Shown piece after piece: positions 35,217-43,948 of a stretch of DNA of 64,000 bases. This stretch comes from an uncultured Flavobacteriales bacterium (lineage in GTDB: Bacteria; Bacteroidota; Bacteroidia; Flavobacteriales_D; Crocinitomicaceae). The notes beneath the pieces are model-generated. The model made no database searches, had not been told where the DNA came from, and was given only the letters and a program-made list of their open reading frames with translations. The DNA lies in contig CAJXJK010000013.1 of assembly GCA_913054135.1 (NCBI GenBank), forward strand, positions 91,373 through 155,372, written 5' to 3'. The position numbers and the translations under genes were made by a program. The first letter of the stretch is position 1. Each line of letters opens with the position of its first letter.

Positions 35217-36403
35217 TACGATTTATAAAAGTTTAAAAGTTGATCAATGATAACTGAGTTATCGAATTTTTTTTCGACTAACTCCCTTGCGTTTTTTCCT
35301 ATCCTCTCTACTTTCTCTGGATTAGAAATTAGCGACTTAATGCATTTCGCAAACTCTTCAGAAGAATCTGCAATAAGGATGTTTTCGCCATGAGTGCAAT
35401 CAATGCCTTCGGCACCAACAGTTGTAGAGATTATAGCTTTACCCAAAGCCATCCCTTCTATTATTTTAATTCTCATTCCACTTCCTGAAAGAAGCGGTAC
35501 AATCATAATGTCATGGTCATTCATGAAATCTTGAGCGCTATCTACTTCGCCGTGAATAACAACTTTGTCAGATGCAAGCGCATTCATATAAGTAGGCATT
35601 TCTCTCCCAGCCAAATGTAGGCTCAAGTCTTCTTCTCTTAACAATGGCCACACTGTGTCAGTAAACCAATTAATGGCTTCTTTGTTTGGCTGCCAATTCA
35701 TTGCGCCTATGTGAAATAACTTATTTGATTTACTTCTCTTTTCGTTCTTGATCGTATAATCTTTCAATTCAATTCCGAACGGAAGAGAGATGATTGGTTT
35801 TTTGCATTCAAACTCAATAAATCTATCGTGGTCTTCTTTACTTATAGCAGCAATTCCATCAACTTCATTGATGGTTTTACATTCGTATTTTTTCAGCTTG
35901 CTAGCCAAATGTTTGAGGTACATTTTCTTGGCTTTATTGCCTGTTGAATTTGCAAGTCTCTCCCAAATTAAATGCTCTAAATTATGACTTCTCAAAATGA
36001 TTTTTGCCGAAGAACATTGTCTTATTGACGAGATATAAGGTGTCATAAACAAGCTCTCTAAGTGCACCACATCATATTCAACCATTGTCAATAGCTCCTT
36101 AATACGCTTATCAAAATCAGGCGAAAAGAATCTATTCACATTGTATGAATCAGAGGTTACTAGGGCAGAGAAGGCATCAATTACGTTTACTCTTGTGTCC
36201 AAATAAATTCCCTCAATATTTGTTGCCTTTTGAAAATCGGCCGGAATTTGTTCTTTTAAAAACGGATGCTTATCCGTACAAGCTGTCAATATCTTTAGCT
36301 GAACTCCTTTGTTGATTAAGCCTTCAGAAATTCTACTCATTGCAATGCATCCGCCATCAACTTCTGGCTTAGGTGGTTTATTGCATAATTGTAAGACTTT
36401 CAT
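35216..36403 (-). CDS. Glycosyltransferase family 4 protein
   Basis: 395 residues, GT-B fold. The N-terminus has CNKPPKPEVDGGCIAMSRISEGL; the donor site region reads LFHIGAMNWQPNKEAINWF, HGEVDSAQDFMNDHDIMIVPLLSGSGMRIKIIEGMALGKAII. It is a paralogue of the next gene downstream. It starts six bases after the LptF/G-like permease gene and overlaps the second transferase by one base, so the three form an operon. That points to LPS or surface-glycan assembly; the actual sugar is unknown. Confidence 0.82.
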   Translation of the reverse strand: MKVLQLCNKPPKPEVDGGCIAMSRISEGLINKGVQLKILTACTDKHPFLKEQIPADFQKATNIEGIYLDTRVNVIDAFSALVTSDSYNVNRFFSPDFDKRIKELLTMVEYDVVHLESLFMTPYISSIRQCSSAKIILRSHNLEHLIWERLANSTGNKAKKMYLKHLASKLKKYECKTINEVDGIAAISKEDHDRFIEFECKKPIISLPFGIELKDYTIKNEKRSKSNKLFHIGAMNWQPNKEAINWFTDTVWPLLREEDLSLHLAGREMPTYMNALASDKVVIHGEVDSAQDFMNDHDIMIVPLLSGSGMRIKIIEGMALGKAIISTTVGAEGIDCTHGENILIADSSEEFAKCIKSLISNPEKVERIGKNARELVEKKFDNSVIIDQLLNFYKS

Positions 36404-36409
36404 TTTACC

Positions 36410-37852
36410 TTAATCTTTTCTGAGTAGTTTACGAAAGTACTTCTTATAAACATCTAAATCAAAGAGAGCAGAATCATTTGCGGCCTTATAAGTTAAGAAC
36501 GCTCCCAATGGGCTCAATATTATGGTACTCATCCACATGCCTTTCCAAGGAGTTATGAAGCCAGAGGCTACCATGTTTTCTCCCATGATGGTTAGGATGT
36601 AGTAGAGCAAAAAGAATAGTGTTGCGAAAACAAGTGGAGTTCCCAATCCACCTTTTTTAATAATCGCACCTAAGGGTGCACCTATGAAGAAAAGGACTAA
36701 TACTGCTATAGGAAGTGTGAATTTCTGATGCCAAGTCGTTTTATACTGATCGAGATTTGTTCTATGAGCTTCAACCATTCTTTGATTACCAAAGAGCATA
36801 TCCTTAGTCCCTCTAATTTCACTTTGAGCTGCTGTCAAGTCTTGTGTGATTTCGCTTTCATGCAAGCTGTCTAATCTAATAATCGTATCTATAGGTTCCA
36901 TGTCAGGCACCATAGCTTGTGAAGTTGAGTCAAGCGTGCTGTCAATCTCAAAACTGTTATTTAAGGTCACCATTTGATTGATAACGACCCGTGAAAAGTC
37001 GTCATCTTCTTTCTCATATCTTGTTGAGATGGAGTCAATGGCTTCTGAAAGTTGAATGAAGTTCATCATTTCAAATTCTCTCTTGAACATGTCTTCATCT
37101 GACTCTTCCATTTCAAAGCTTGATAAATCAAACTTTATAATTGCCTCTTCAAAGAAGGTTTTTTGAAATGGATATTTATCTTTTTGAATTACGGTAGGAG
37201 CCAGTTTCTCATACATTACTCCGCTTGTCAGCTTCAAAAACATGTATCTGTTGTCATCTGACCTAAGCATTTGACCATTCTTAGATTTGATGGTCTTTGC
37301 TACCGTTTGTTCGCCATTTTCATAAATGAGAACACCTTCTAGCTCTCCTGTATTGTCATTCTTCTTGTCTACTTTGATGTGATATCCATCAATGTCTTTG
37401 TAAAAGACTCCTGGCGTTATTCCGAAAGTAGGCTTGGTCTCTGTGATGTCATAAATAATTGCTCGCCATTTGTAGTTAGCAATAGGTAGCATGTAATTTG
37501 TGAAATAGAATGCTCCCAAACTTAAGAGCAAGACAAAGAAGAACATGGGTCTCATCACTTTCATCAGAGACATCCCAGAAGCCTTTAAAGCCGTAAGTTC
37601 ATTGTGTTCGGCCAAATTACCATAAGTCATGATAGAAGAGAACAGAACAGCAAGCGGCAAGGCTAATGGAATCAATGTTGCAGAAACGTAAAAGAGAAGT
37701 TCTAGAAGTATTGAAAGCTCCAATCCTTTTCCGATAAGATCATCAATGTATTTCCATAGAAATTGCATCACCAAAAAGAACATGGCAATGAAAAACGTAA
37801 TCAAGAACGGCCCGATAAACGATTTAATAATGAAAATATGTAATCTCTTCAA
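36410..37852 (-). CDS. LptF/LptG-family permease
   Basis: 480 residues. Three membrane helices at the N-terminus (about 12-35, 55-80, 102-122), a large periplasmic beta-jellyroll region (about 125-370), and three helices at the end (about 390-470) are the LptF/G plan. Family motifs are visible as IIKSFIGPFLITFF, ALPLAVLFSSIMTYGNLAEHNELTALKASG and FTLPIAVLVLFFIGAPLG. These permeases pull LPS out of the inner membrane with the ATPase LptB, which is not in this window. The periplasmic part carries an insert of about 100 residues rich in Asp/Glu/Ser (about 240-345). First gene of an operon with two glycosyltransferases. Confidence 0.85.
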   Translation of the reverse strand: MKRLHIFIIKSFIGPFLITFFIAMFFLVMQFLWKYIDDLIGKGLELSILLELLFYVSATLIPLALPLAVLFSSIMTYGNLAEHNELTALKASGMSLMKVMRPMFFFVLLLSLGAFYFTNYMLPIANYKWRAIIYDITETKPTFGITPGVFYKDIDGYHIKVDKKNDNTGELEGVLIYENGEQTVAKTIKSKNGQMLRSDDNRYMFLKLTSGVMYEKLAPTVIQKDKYPFQKTFFEEAIIKFDLSSFEMEESDEDMFKREFEMMNFIQLSEAIDSISTRYEKEDDDFSRVVINQMVTLNNSFEIDSTLDSTSQAMVPDMEPIDTIIRLDSLHESEITQDLTAAQSEIRGTKDMLFGNQRMVEAHRTNLDQYKTTWHQKFTLPIAVLVLFFIGAPLGAIIKKGGLGTPLVFATLFFLLYYILTIMGENMVASGFITPWKGMWMSTIILSPLGAFLTYKAANDSALFDLDVYKKYFRKLLRKD

Positions 37853-37914
37853 GATCTAGTTTATTTTCAGAAACGTAATATTAGCCGTAAAAGTATGTAG
37901 AAAAAGAGGATTTC

Positions 37915-38304
37915 TTAGACCCCAAGCACCATTTTCAATGATCCGATTTGATTTTCCCAAAGTAGTTTACCTTCGTCCATCTCGTCTTCTTCAGCGAAGT
38001 CAGTAATAATCAAGGCAACATCATTTGTTAAAGCATCAATCTTAATAGCGATTTCAAAGTAAGTTTTTAAACCTTCTTCTGCGTCATCTTCCCATTGAAA
38101 TTTAACTGCTTCGCCTTTTTTCTTGCTAAGCATTGTTGCTGTTTCACTTGCTCCATCCCAAAAGAAAATAAAATCATCTCCTTTGATGTTTACATCATCA
38201 GCAAACCATTCACTTAACCCACTAGGAGTTGATATCATATTGAATAAAACTGAAGTAGATGATTTTACTTCAAATTCCATTTCGTATTTCACTTTGTCAC
38301 TCAT
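37915..38304 (-). CDS. START-like (SRPBCC/AHSA1-type) protein
   Basis: 129 residues. The pattern KYEMEFEVKSSTSVLFNMISTPSGLSEWFADDVNIKGDDFIFFW, ending in ENQIGSLKMVLGV, is the START-like helix-grip fold found in all Bacteroidota. Such proteins bind a hydrophobic ligand or a partner protein; the ligand is not known. A -7 promoter element lies about 80 bases upstream. It may be co-transcribed with the LptF/G-like gene that follows after 62 bases. Confidence 0.75.
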   Translation of the reverse strand: MSDKVKYEMEFEVKSSTSVLFNMISTPSGLSEWFADDVNIKGDDFIFFWDGASETATMLSKKKGEAVKFQWEDDAEEGLKTYFEIAIKIDALTNDVALIITDFAEEDEMDEGKLLWENQIGSLKMVLGV

Positions 38305-38385
38305 CTCAAAATATTAATAACCACCTACTTAGCGTTTTCAAACTTTCCCGTTCATGACGAACAGATACCTTTTTTCGGCGGGTGG

Positions 38386-38413
38386 CAAAGATAGTATTTT
38401 TTTCCTAATGAAA
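38386..38413 (-). promoter_or_regulatory. Promoter of the START-like gene
   Basis: On the minus strand TATCTTTG (38393-38386) is a perfect -7 match; TTTC (38413-38410 region) at a suitable distance is a 3-of-4 fit to the -33 element. The leader would be about 75 bases. Confidence 0.4.
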
Positions 38414-38475
38414 AGGTTTTCAGATGATAGATGGCATTTTTAATGTAACAATGGTCTATTATTCTGATGTATTCG

Positions 38476-39978
38476 TTAGTCAATGTATTTGGCTTTAATT
38501 CTAATATCGTTTTGACTGAATACGCCTTCACCGAACGATTCTAAATGAATGACCATCTGTTCTTTAGACGGAATCATCTTCAAAGCTTCTCTGAAATCTT
38601 GATTTATTTTACCCAAAGTGTTGAAGAAGGTCTCTTTTATCTTCTTTATCGCAATGTGGTCTTTACTCTTGTTTTCTTGTATCTCAAGCGAAACGATAAG
38701 TTTTTTGTTTCCTTCAGCATCTTCGTCAACCTCTAAAAAATATGAGTTCACCTCTTCTTTCAAAGCTTCTTGCTTATAAATAACCTCTTGTATATCCGTA
38801 GGACTAATGTTTGAACCGAAGAATGAGACTGTCATATCAGCACGTCCGTAATGCAGCAACAAAGGCAAGTCAGTTTGGGGTTTGACAATCTCGCTTCTAT
38901 CAATCCCGCATTCATCTAACAATTTATATACTTCTTTTAGGTCTAAAGTATGACCTCTATCATGCAGATTGTATCTCACCTTAGGAGTAACATATCCAGG
39001 TCTACAAATGGTGACTAAAAGCTCACCCTCAGCAGAACTTTCAAATAAAAAGTCAGCAGGATTGTACTGAAAAATCATAGGTAGTGCTCCGGTATGTTGA
39101 AGCATTTTTTCTCTTAATTTTTCGTTAGAATTCAGCAATTTTCTAAGACTAATAGTGAAGTCGTTTTCGGCCGACATATTTAATTCTAAGTCAGAGGCAC
39201 CCAGTGAACTGAACACTTTCTTAATCCCTTTATTTAATAGGTATTCTCTTAATCCTTCAGTCATTGACTCTCCTCCAAAAATGAAAGTAATGTCATAATC
39301 TTCCCAATTGATTTCACCGTTATCTACTAAGTATTTCAAGAAAGGTGGGTATCCCATGATCACATATTTTTGACCACTTCCAAAGTCCATTAAGGTATTG
39401 ACAATTTTGTCTTTATCAGGTCCTAATGATTTGAGTTTTGAGAATGAAACACAACTCATAGTTACGTTTACTCCTGTTGCCCAAGGTCCTAAAGCAAAGG
39501 CATTAATGATGAAAAGAGGTTCGTTTCCTACCAAATTCTTAAGACCAAACTCAATCATCTTGGCGTTTCTTTTTCTTTCTACTTTTCCTCGAACCCAGCT
39601 AGTCGCTTTACCTGTTGATCCTGATGACTCATCAATGATGATGTTCTTCTCTGGAATCATTCCTCCAGAACACATTGAGTCAAGTGAGTTCATTTTGATA
39701 TAGTTCTCTTTATCTATTACAGGTATTTCATGGATATTAGGGGTTAAACCTGAAAATGTAGGCTTGACAAAATTCATGCTTTCTAAAAAATCACGATAAG
39801 CTGGCACATTGTTTTTTGCCTTCACAAATTCTAAATATGCTCTTGCTTTGCTGTTAAAGTCTCTCAACTTGTTAACTCCAGGGATGTAAATCAGTTTGAT
39901 TGATTTGTTTGAAATCATTGTAAGCTTTCTGTATGCTTCAACAATTCTCGCGTAAATTGTAATTATTAAATGTTTCAT
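38476..39978 (-). CDS. AMP-binding adenylate-forming protein (PaaK/CapK-like)
   Basis: 500 residues. The phosphate loop SSGSTGKATSW (about 115-125), FGGESMTEGLREYL, FSSLGASDLELN, the ribose-binding YNLHDRGHTLD and a C-terminal NDIRIKAKYID follow the motif order of phenylacetate-CoA ligase and CapK-like enzymes. They activate an acid as its adenylate and pass it to CoA or another acceptor. The acid is unknown. The N-terminus is membrane-friendly but has no clear signal. The nitroreductase-like gene ends three bases upstream, so both are one transcription unit. Confidence 0.78.
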   Translation of the reverse strand: MKHLIITIYARIVEAYRKLTMISNKSIKLIYIPGVNKLRDFNSKARAYLEFVKAKNNVPAYRDFLESMNFVKPTFSGLTPNIHEIPVIDKENYIKMNSLDSMCSGGMIPEKNIIIDESSGSTGKATSWVRGKVERKRNAKMIEFGLKNLVGNEPLFIINAFALGPWATGVNVTMSCVSFSKLKSLGPDKDKIVNTLMDFGSGQKYVIMGYPPFLKYLVDNGEINWEDYDITFIFGGESMTEGLREYLLNKGIKKVFSSLGASDLELNMSAENDFTISLRKLLNSNEKLREKMLQHTGALPMIFQYNPADFLFESSAEGELLVTICRPGYVTPKVRYNLHDRGHTLDLKEVYKLLDECGIDRSEIVKPQTDLPLLLHYGRADMTVSFFGSNISPTDIQEVIYKQEALKEEVNSYFLEVDEDAEGNKKLIVSLEIQENKSKDHIAIKKIKETFFNTLGKINQDFREALKMIPSKEQMVIHLESFGEGVFSQNDIRIKAKYID

Positions 39979-39981
39979 AAT

Positions 39982-41094
39982 TTATGAGATTATAAGTTCG
40001 TTAGTATCTAATCTAAAGCTGCGCTTAGGTTGCTTTGAGTATCCTGCTCTGAAAATCATCCATATTTTTTGATCTCCCGCATTTTTATCTAGTCTTGAAT
40101 TTATTTGTGCGTAGGCACTTTCATTTGTTATTAGAGATCCAAAGGGCTGAAGATAAGCTCCGCCTTTGGTGATGGTTAGCCAGGTTCTTGCTAGTAATCT
40201 TCCGCTCTCTACCCAATCTTTCATGTTTTCAAATTTTCCCTTCATCCAGCAGATGTTGGTGGTGTTTTTAAAGGTGGAACCATAATGTTTTGATAGCATT
40301 TTCTTTCTTAGTCCTTTTGTCCATTTTTCATGATTTCTAAAAACTGATTTTGCCATTCTACTTGAGAATCCCATGCACTTCGTCCAAAGCCCATCTTTCA
40401 AGCTTTCAGCATCTGCCTCATTATATCTAAAAAGTGAGTCTAATTCTTCTCTTGTTGCTTTATCTTCAAGGTCAGTAAAGAGTGTCTCTTGATTGATTTT
40501 AGTAATGAAATCAGCCAATTCTGAGTCAGAGGAATGATAGAACTCTTGTCCGTACATAATTGATTCTTGTTTCAAATTTTCAATTACCGTTTCATCTAAT
40601 TCAAGATCAGAGTAATCAGTTCTACACGTTCTTCTTTGTTTAATTAATTCAACTCCTAGTTTTTCTTCTTTTGATGAAGGAATCATTTTGAGCTTTGCAA
40701 ACAAAGTTGATGTTGTAGCCTTAATACTTAATGGTTCAAACAGGCTTTCAACAGTAATTGTATAACCAAAAGAAGCAGCTACGATTGATAAGTGCTCAAT
40801 GAAGACTCCTAAGGCAACCGTACTGAAAATAGATTGAGGATCTTCAACAGGTAACAATCTTTTAGGGTTGTAATACAATTCGGCTTCAGTTGCGCTAATC
40901 GCTTTTATTTGATGCGGCTGTAAGTTGTGAACCGTAGGACACCATTTTGCAATCTCTACTAACGATCTCCATGTTGGTATTTCTTTCTTGATTAATTCTT
41001 GTGAGAACAGAGCTTTGAAAGGTGAGAACAAGAATAGAGATCCAGCTGTTAGAGCTGAATTCTTAATGAATGATCTTCTTGTCGAATTTTTCAT
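39982..41094 (-). CDS. Nitroreductase-fold (Acg-like) protein with Tat-type signal
   Basis: 370 residues. The N-terminus NSTRRSFIKNSALTAGSLFLF has a twin-arginine motif and hydrophobic stretch, so the protein is probably exported folded with its flavin. The nitroreductase signs are CPTVHNLQPHQI (the SxHNxQPW site that binds FMN) and RRTCRTDYSDLEL (RRT-x-R), typical of the Acg-like branch. Acg-type proteins lack proven substrates; some sequester FMN. It is the first gene of the pair with the adenylate-forming protein, which would be in the cytoplasm. Confidence 0.72.
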   Translation of the reverse strand: MKNSTRRSFIKNSALTAGSLFLFSPFKALFSQELIKKEIPTWRSLVEIAKWCPTVHNLQPHQIKAISATEAELYYNPKRLLPVEDPQSIFSTVALGVFIEHLSIVAASFGYTITVESLFEPLSIKATTSTLFAKLKMIPSSKEEKLGVELIKQRRTCRTDYSDLELDETVIENLKQESIMYGQEFYHSSDSELADFITKINQETLFTDLEDKATREELDSLFRYNEADAESLKDGLWTKCMGFSSRMAKSVFRNHEKWTKGLRKKMLSKHYGSTFKNTTNICWMKGKFENMKDWVESGRLLARTWLTITKGGAYLQPFGSLITNESAYAQINSRLDKNAGDQKIWMIFRAGYSKQPKRSFRLDTNELIIS

Positions 41095-41262
41095 AAGTAG
41101 TCGTTTTACCTTACAAATATTGCCACTTATAAGACAAAATCATTACTGAATAACGCCAGTCGAATTGGGCTTTTGTGATTTTCGTAATTATTATTTATCG
41201 CATTGTCTTTTGAGTATTAAAAACTAAACATAATATGGGATGAAGACCATTTTTTAATTCTC

Positions 41263-41270
41263 TAAGTTTG
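41263..41270 (+). promoter_or_regulatory. -7 element of the TRIC-type channel gene
   Basis: TAAGTTTG is a perfect TANNTTTG match, 18 bases before the ATG at 41289. It covers a possible TTG start at 41268, which supports the ATG. No clear -33 element. Confidence 0.4.
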
Positions 41271-41288
41271 CCGCCAAATTTCGAGATT

Positions 41289-41897
41289 ATGAATGCAGTT
41301 GTTTTTGTAGACTTAATGGGCACATTTGTATTTGCAATTAGTGGTGCTCTTGCCGCAGCCAACAAAAGGTTTGACTTTATGGGTGTTTGTATTATTGCCT
41401 TTGTTACGGCCTTGGGTGGCGGAACCTTGAGGGATGTTTTAATTGGAGCCAAACCTGTAGGATGGATGGAGAATAAATGGTATCTGATTACGGTCTTGAT
41501 TGGCGTACTTATAACTTTTGTATTTTATAAAAGGCTACAGCATTTGCGAAAGACGTTCTTCTTATTTGATGCGGTTGGACTGGGAATATTCTCTATTGCC
41601 GGATTAGAAAAAGCGCTCTCTTACGGGATTGAGCCAACTTATGCGCTCTTATGTGCAATGATCACGGCCACTATGGGCGGTATGATAAGAGATGTATTGT
41701 GCAATGAGATTCCTTTGATATTTAGAAAAGAGATTTATGCCACTGCAGGTTTGATAGGAGCAAGTTTTTATTTGTTGTTAAACTATTTGGGACTTCCGAT
41801 CGAGTTTAATTTTGCTTTCACAATACTCGTGGTAATAGTCGTAAGGGTATTTGCAGTAAAATGGAATATAGGATTACCGAAAATTCAGGTCGATTAG
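41289..41897 (+). CDS. TRIC-type (UPF0126/YicG-like) cation channel
   Basis: 202 residues from ATG at 41289. Seven membrane helices in two related halves: VFAISGALAAANKRFDFMGVCIIAFVTALGGGTLRDVLIG and FSIAGLEKALSYGIEPTYALLCAMITATMGGMIRDVLCNE, each with the GGG/GG-x-x-RD motif of bacterial trimeric intracellular cation channels. Homologues conduct K+ and possibly glycine. The gene stands alone, divergent from the nitroreductase-like gene, and its stop codon is one base from the stop of the convergent barrel gene. Confidence 0.85.
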   Translation: MNAVVFVDLMGTFVFAISGALAAANKRFDFMGVCIIAFVTALGGGTLRDVLIGAKPVGWMENKWYLITVLIGVLITFVFYKRLQHLRKTFFLFDAVGLGIFSIAGLEKALSYGIEPTYALLCAMITATMGGMIRDVLCNEIPLIFRKEIYATAGLIGASFYLLLNYLGLPIEFNFAFTILVVIVVRVFAVKWNIGLPKIQVD

Positions 41898-41898
41898 C

Positions 41899-42654
41899 CT
41901 AGTTGTCTTTTATTGCGAATCTTATTCCAACACTCCAAAAAAGTCGTGACCTTTTGATTTCATGTGAGAATAATTCTTCTGAACCACTGGTTTCACCGAC
42001 TTCTAATTGATGCACAGAGTATTTCTTGTATAAATTTGAGAATCCGAACTGAGTGACTAGCTCTAGCATAGATAGTTTTGGATGGTTTAGTGATAGGCCT
42101 ATGCTTACCGGGAACTCGGGATTTTTGCTCACTCGAGTTTGAAAACTTTCAAGATAGTTTGTAGACATGGTTCTCAAAATATAATTAAAGCCTTCATAGT
42201 TACTAGTTGAAGCAGACATTGATAGGGTAGGCGTGATTGTAAGGTGAGGAGTATAAAAGTGAAAGCCAGCAGTTACTTGGAGTCCAAGACGATTTACTCC
42301 TCTTACTTCTCTATTAATATAAACTTGGTGATCTGGATACAGTTTTTGAAAGGCTAACTCAAAATCTTCAGCATTTCTAGATCGACTTCTAAAACCAGGA
42401 GTAGCTTCAAGAAAAAACTTTTTATAAAAAGTCACCCTTGCTCCGAAATTAAAATAGCCACCAATTTTAAAAAGATTTTCAGCAAGGTCTATACCATAAG
42501 GCAGTGAAGCCACGGATTGTGGAATATCAGCACTGTTTTCAAAATTGACTCCACCATTGAATATCACTGACATTCGAACCTTCTTATCCTCTTTTTCTTG
42601 AGAAAAGGTGCTGGTAGCGAGGAAGATGAAGTTTAGTAGAAAGGGCAATTTCAT
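41899..42654 (-). CDS. Hypothetical outer-membrane beta-barrel protein
   Basis: 251 residues with a signal peptide (ending TSTFSQ). The rest shows alternating beta-strands with aromatic ends, for example YFNFGARVTFYKKFFLEATPG, LQVTAGFHFYTPHLTITPTLSMS and a final WSVGIRFAIKDN, fitting a small 8- to 10-strand barrel. No known family. A lipoprotein gene ends two bases upstream, so both are co-expressed, probably as an outer-membrane pair. Confidence 0.6.
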   Translation of the reverse strand: MKLPFLLNFIFLATSTFSQEKEDKKVRMSVIFNGGVNFENSADIPQSVASLPYGIDLAENLFKIGGYFNFGARVTFYKKFFLEATPGFRSRSRNAEDFELAFQKLYPDHQVYINREVRGVNRLGLQVTAGFHFYTPHLTITPTLSMSASTSNYEGFNYILRTMSTNYLESFQTRVSKNPEFPVSIGLSLNHPKLSMLELVTQFGFSNLYKKYSVHQLEVGETSGSEELFSHEIKRSRLFWSVGIRFAIKDN

Positions 42655-42656
42655 TA

Positions 42657-43220
42657 TTAGTACAGTTTAATTTGATCTGTAGAATCAGTTAACACTGTGC
42701 CATCATTCATAAAAAGTTCTATTTTGAAAATGTGGGTGGTTGCATATGCTGCCTGCTCCATAAGTACAAAATGGAGGGTATCGCTAATTGGTTTTTCATA
42801 ATTAGAGTTTGCTTCAGTAGGATGAAAATTATCGAGAGGTTTAAGATTGAAATAAGAAGAACTGAAGTAAAGGAAATTGTCATTGAGTAAAGATCCTGCT
42901 GGGTAGTCAACATTAAAATCAGCATTGCTAGTTAAGGCAAGTGAGTCAATTCTATTCAAGTTTTCAGGAGGATGATCCCAATCTGCTATTCCGTGCCCCT
43001 CGGCAATAATTTCATGTGCTAAAATAACTTCAGTGACATATGTATTTAAGGGGATAGAGTCTAAAGTGCTTATTTCTGGGTCTTCGCTCAGATTATGACC
43101 ATTGAAAACAGAAACACCAGTGAATTCATACTTGTAGGAGAAATCATTTGGTCCGCCATGACAAGCCGCTATCGTTAAAAATAGAAGAAAATAAAAGTAC
43201 TTTTTGTGAATAGCCATCAA
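42657..43220 (-). CDS. Hypothetical lipoprotein
   Basis: 187 residues; the second codon is also ATG, and either may be the start. The lipobox is TIAAC (Cys20 region), followed by HGGPNDF. The mature part contains a metal-like His/Asp run (AEGHGIADWDHPPENL). No family is recognised. Two bases separate it from the barrel gene downstream, and it is followed by no clear terminator, so they form a two-gene operon. Confidence 0.6.
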   Translation of the reverse strand: MMAIHKKYFYFLLFLTIAACHGGPNDFSYKYEFTGVSVFNGHNLSEDPEISTLDSIPLNTYVTEVILAHEIIAEGHGIADWDHPPENLNRIDSLALTSNADFNVDYPAGSLLNDNFLYFSSSYFNLKPLDNFHPTEANSNYEKPISDTLHFVLMEQAAYATTHIFKIELFMNDGTVLTDSTDQIKLY

Positions 43221-43264
43221 ATGACATAACGGCTCTCAATATGATTCAGTTGGGCAGCTTACTC

Positions 43265-43903
43265 TTATTTCAATAATTCAGGAAACTTCTTTTTGAATTT
43301 GTTTAATCTCGGAATTGAAACAGCTTTGATGTATCCATTATCTGGGTGCAGGCGTTCGTAATTTTGATGATAATCTTCACCCATCCAGAACTTGTCAAAC
43401 TCTTTAATTTCGCTTGCCACCTTATATCCTTCTTTCGTTAGGGCCGCAACCTTGTCGTCAATGATTTTCTTTTCGGTTTCGTTCTGGTAAAAGGCGATAC
43501 TTCTGTATTGAGAGCCCATATCATTTCCTTGGCCATTTACTTGCTCAATGTTTTGAGATCCAAAATAGACATCTACCAATTGCTTAAATGAAATCACCTT
43601 TTCATCATAAATAATCTCTACGGCTTCAGCATGACCAGTTGTTCCTGTGTTAGAATCCTCATAGGTAGGGTTTTTTGTGTGTCCTCCTGAGTATCCATTG
43701 TATACTTCTTTTACACCTTTTAAGCTTTCAAATACTGCTTCAACACACCAAAAGCAACCACTTGCAAAGTAAGCCCTTTGCATACCCTTGAAATCATCTT
43801 TGTTAGATGTTTCCATTGCTGATGTATTATCAGCTGTTTGGCAAGCTAAGGTTGAAATTAGAATTACAGAAATACCAATAATTGAAAGAAGTAGTTTTCT
43901 CAT
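43265..43903 (-). CDS. msrA: Peptide-methionine (S)-S-oxide reductase, lipoprotein form
   Basis: 212 residues. Lipobox STLAC near residue 21, then a Ser/Thr/Asp-rich spacer, then the MsrA domain with active-site GCFWC, YNGYSGGHTKNPTYEDSNTGTTGHAEAVEI and SQYRSIAFYQNETEK. The C-terminus (LHPDNGYIKAVSIPRLNKFKKKF) matches the longer secreted MsrA type, which often carries a resolving cysteine; here the second Cys is already in the GCFWC motif. It repairs oxidised methionine in exported proteins, next to the lipoprotein MsrB at 27685-28188, and lies in another part of the window. Confidence 0.9.
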   Translation of the reverse strand: MRKLLLSIIGISVILISTLACQTADNTSAMETSNKDDFKGMQRAYFASGCFWCVEAVFESLKGVKEVYNGYSGGHTKNPTYEDSNTGTTGHAEAVEIIYDEKVISFKQLVDVYFGSQNIEQVNGQGNDMGSQYRSIAFYQNETEKKIIDDKVAALTKEGYKVASEIKEFDKFWMGEDYHQNYERLHPDNGYIKAVSIPRLNKFKKKFPELLK

Positions 43904-43948
43904 ACAATTGAGTCGAATTTATGAGTGATTACTTACAGATTATTGAAC

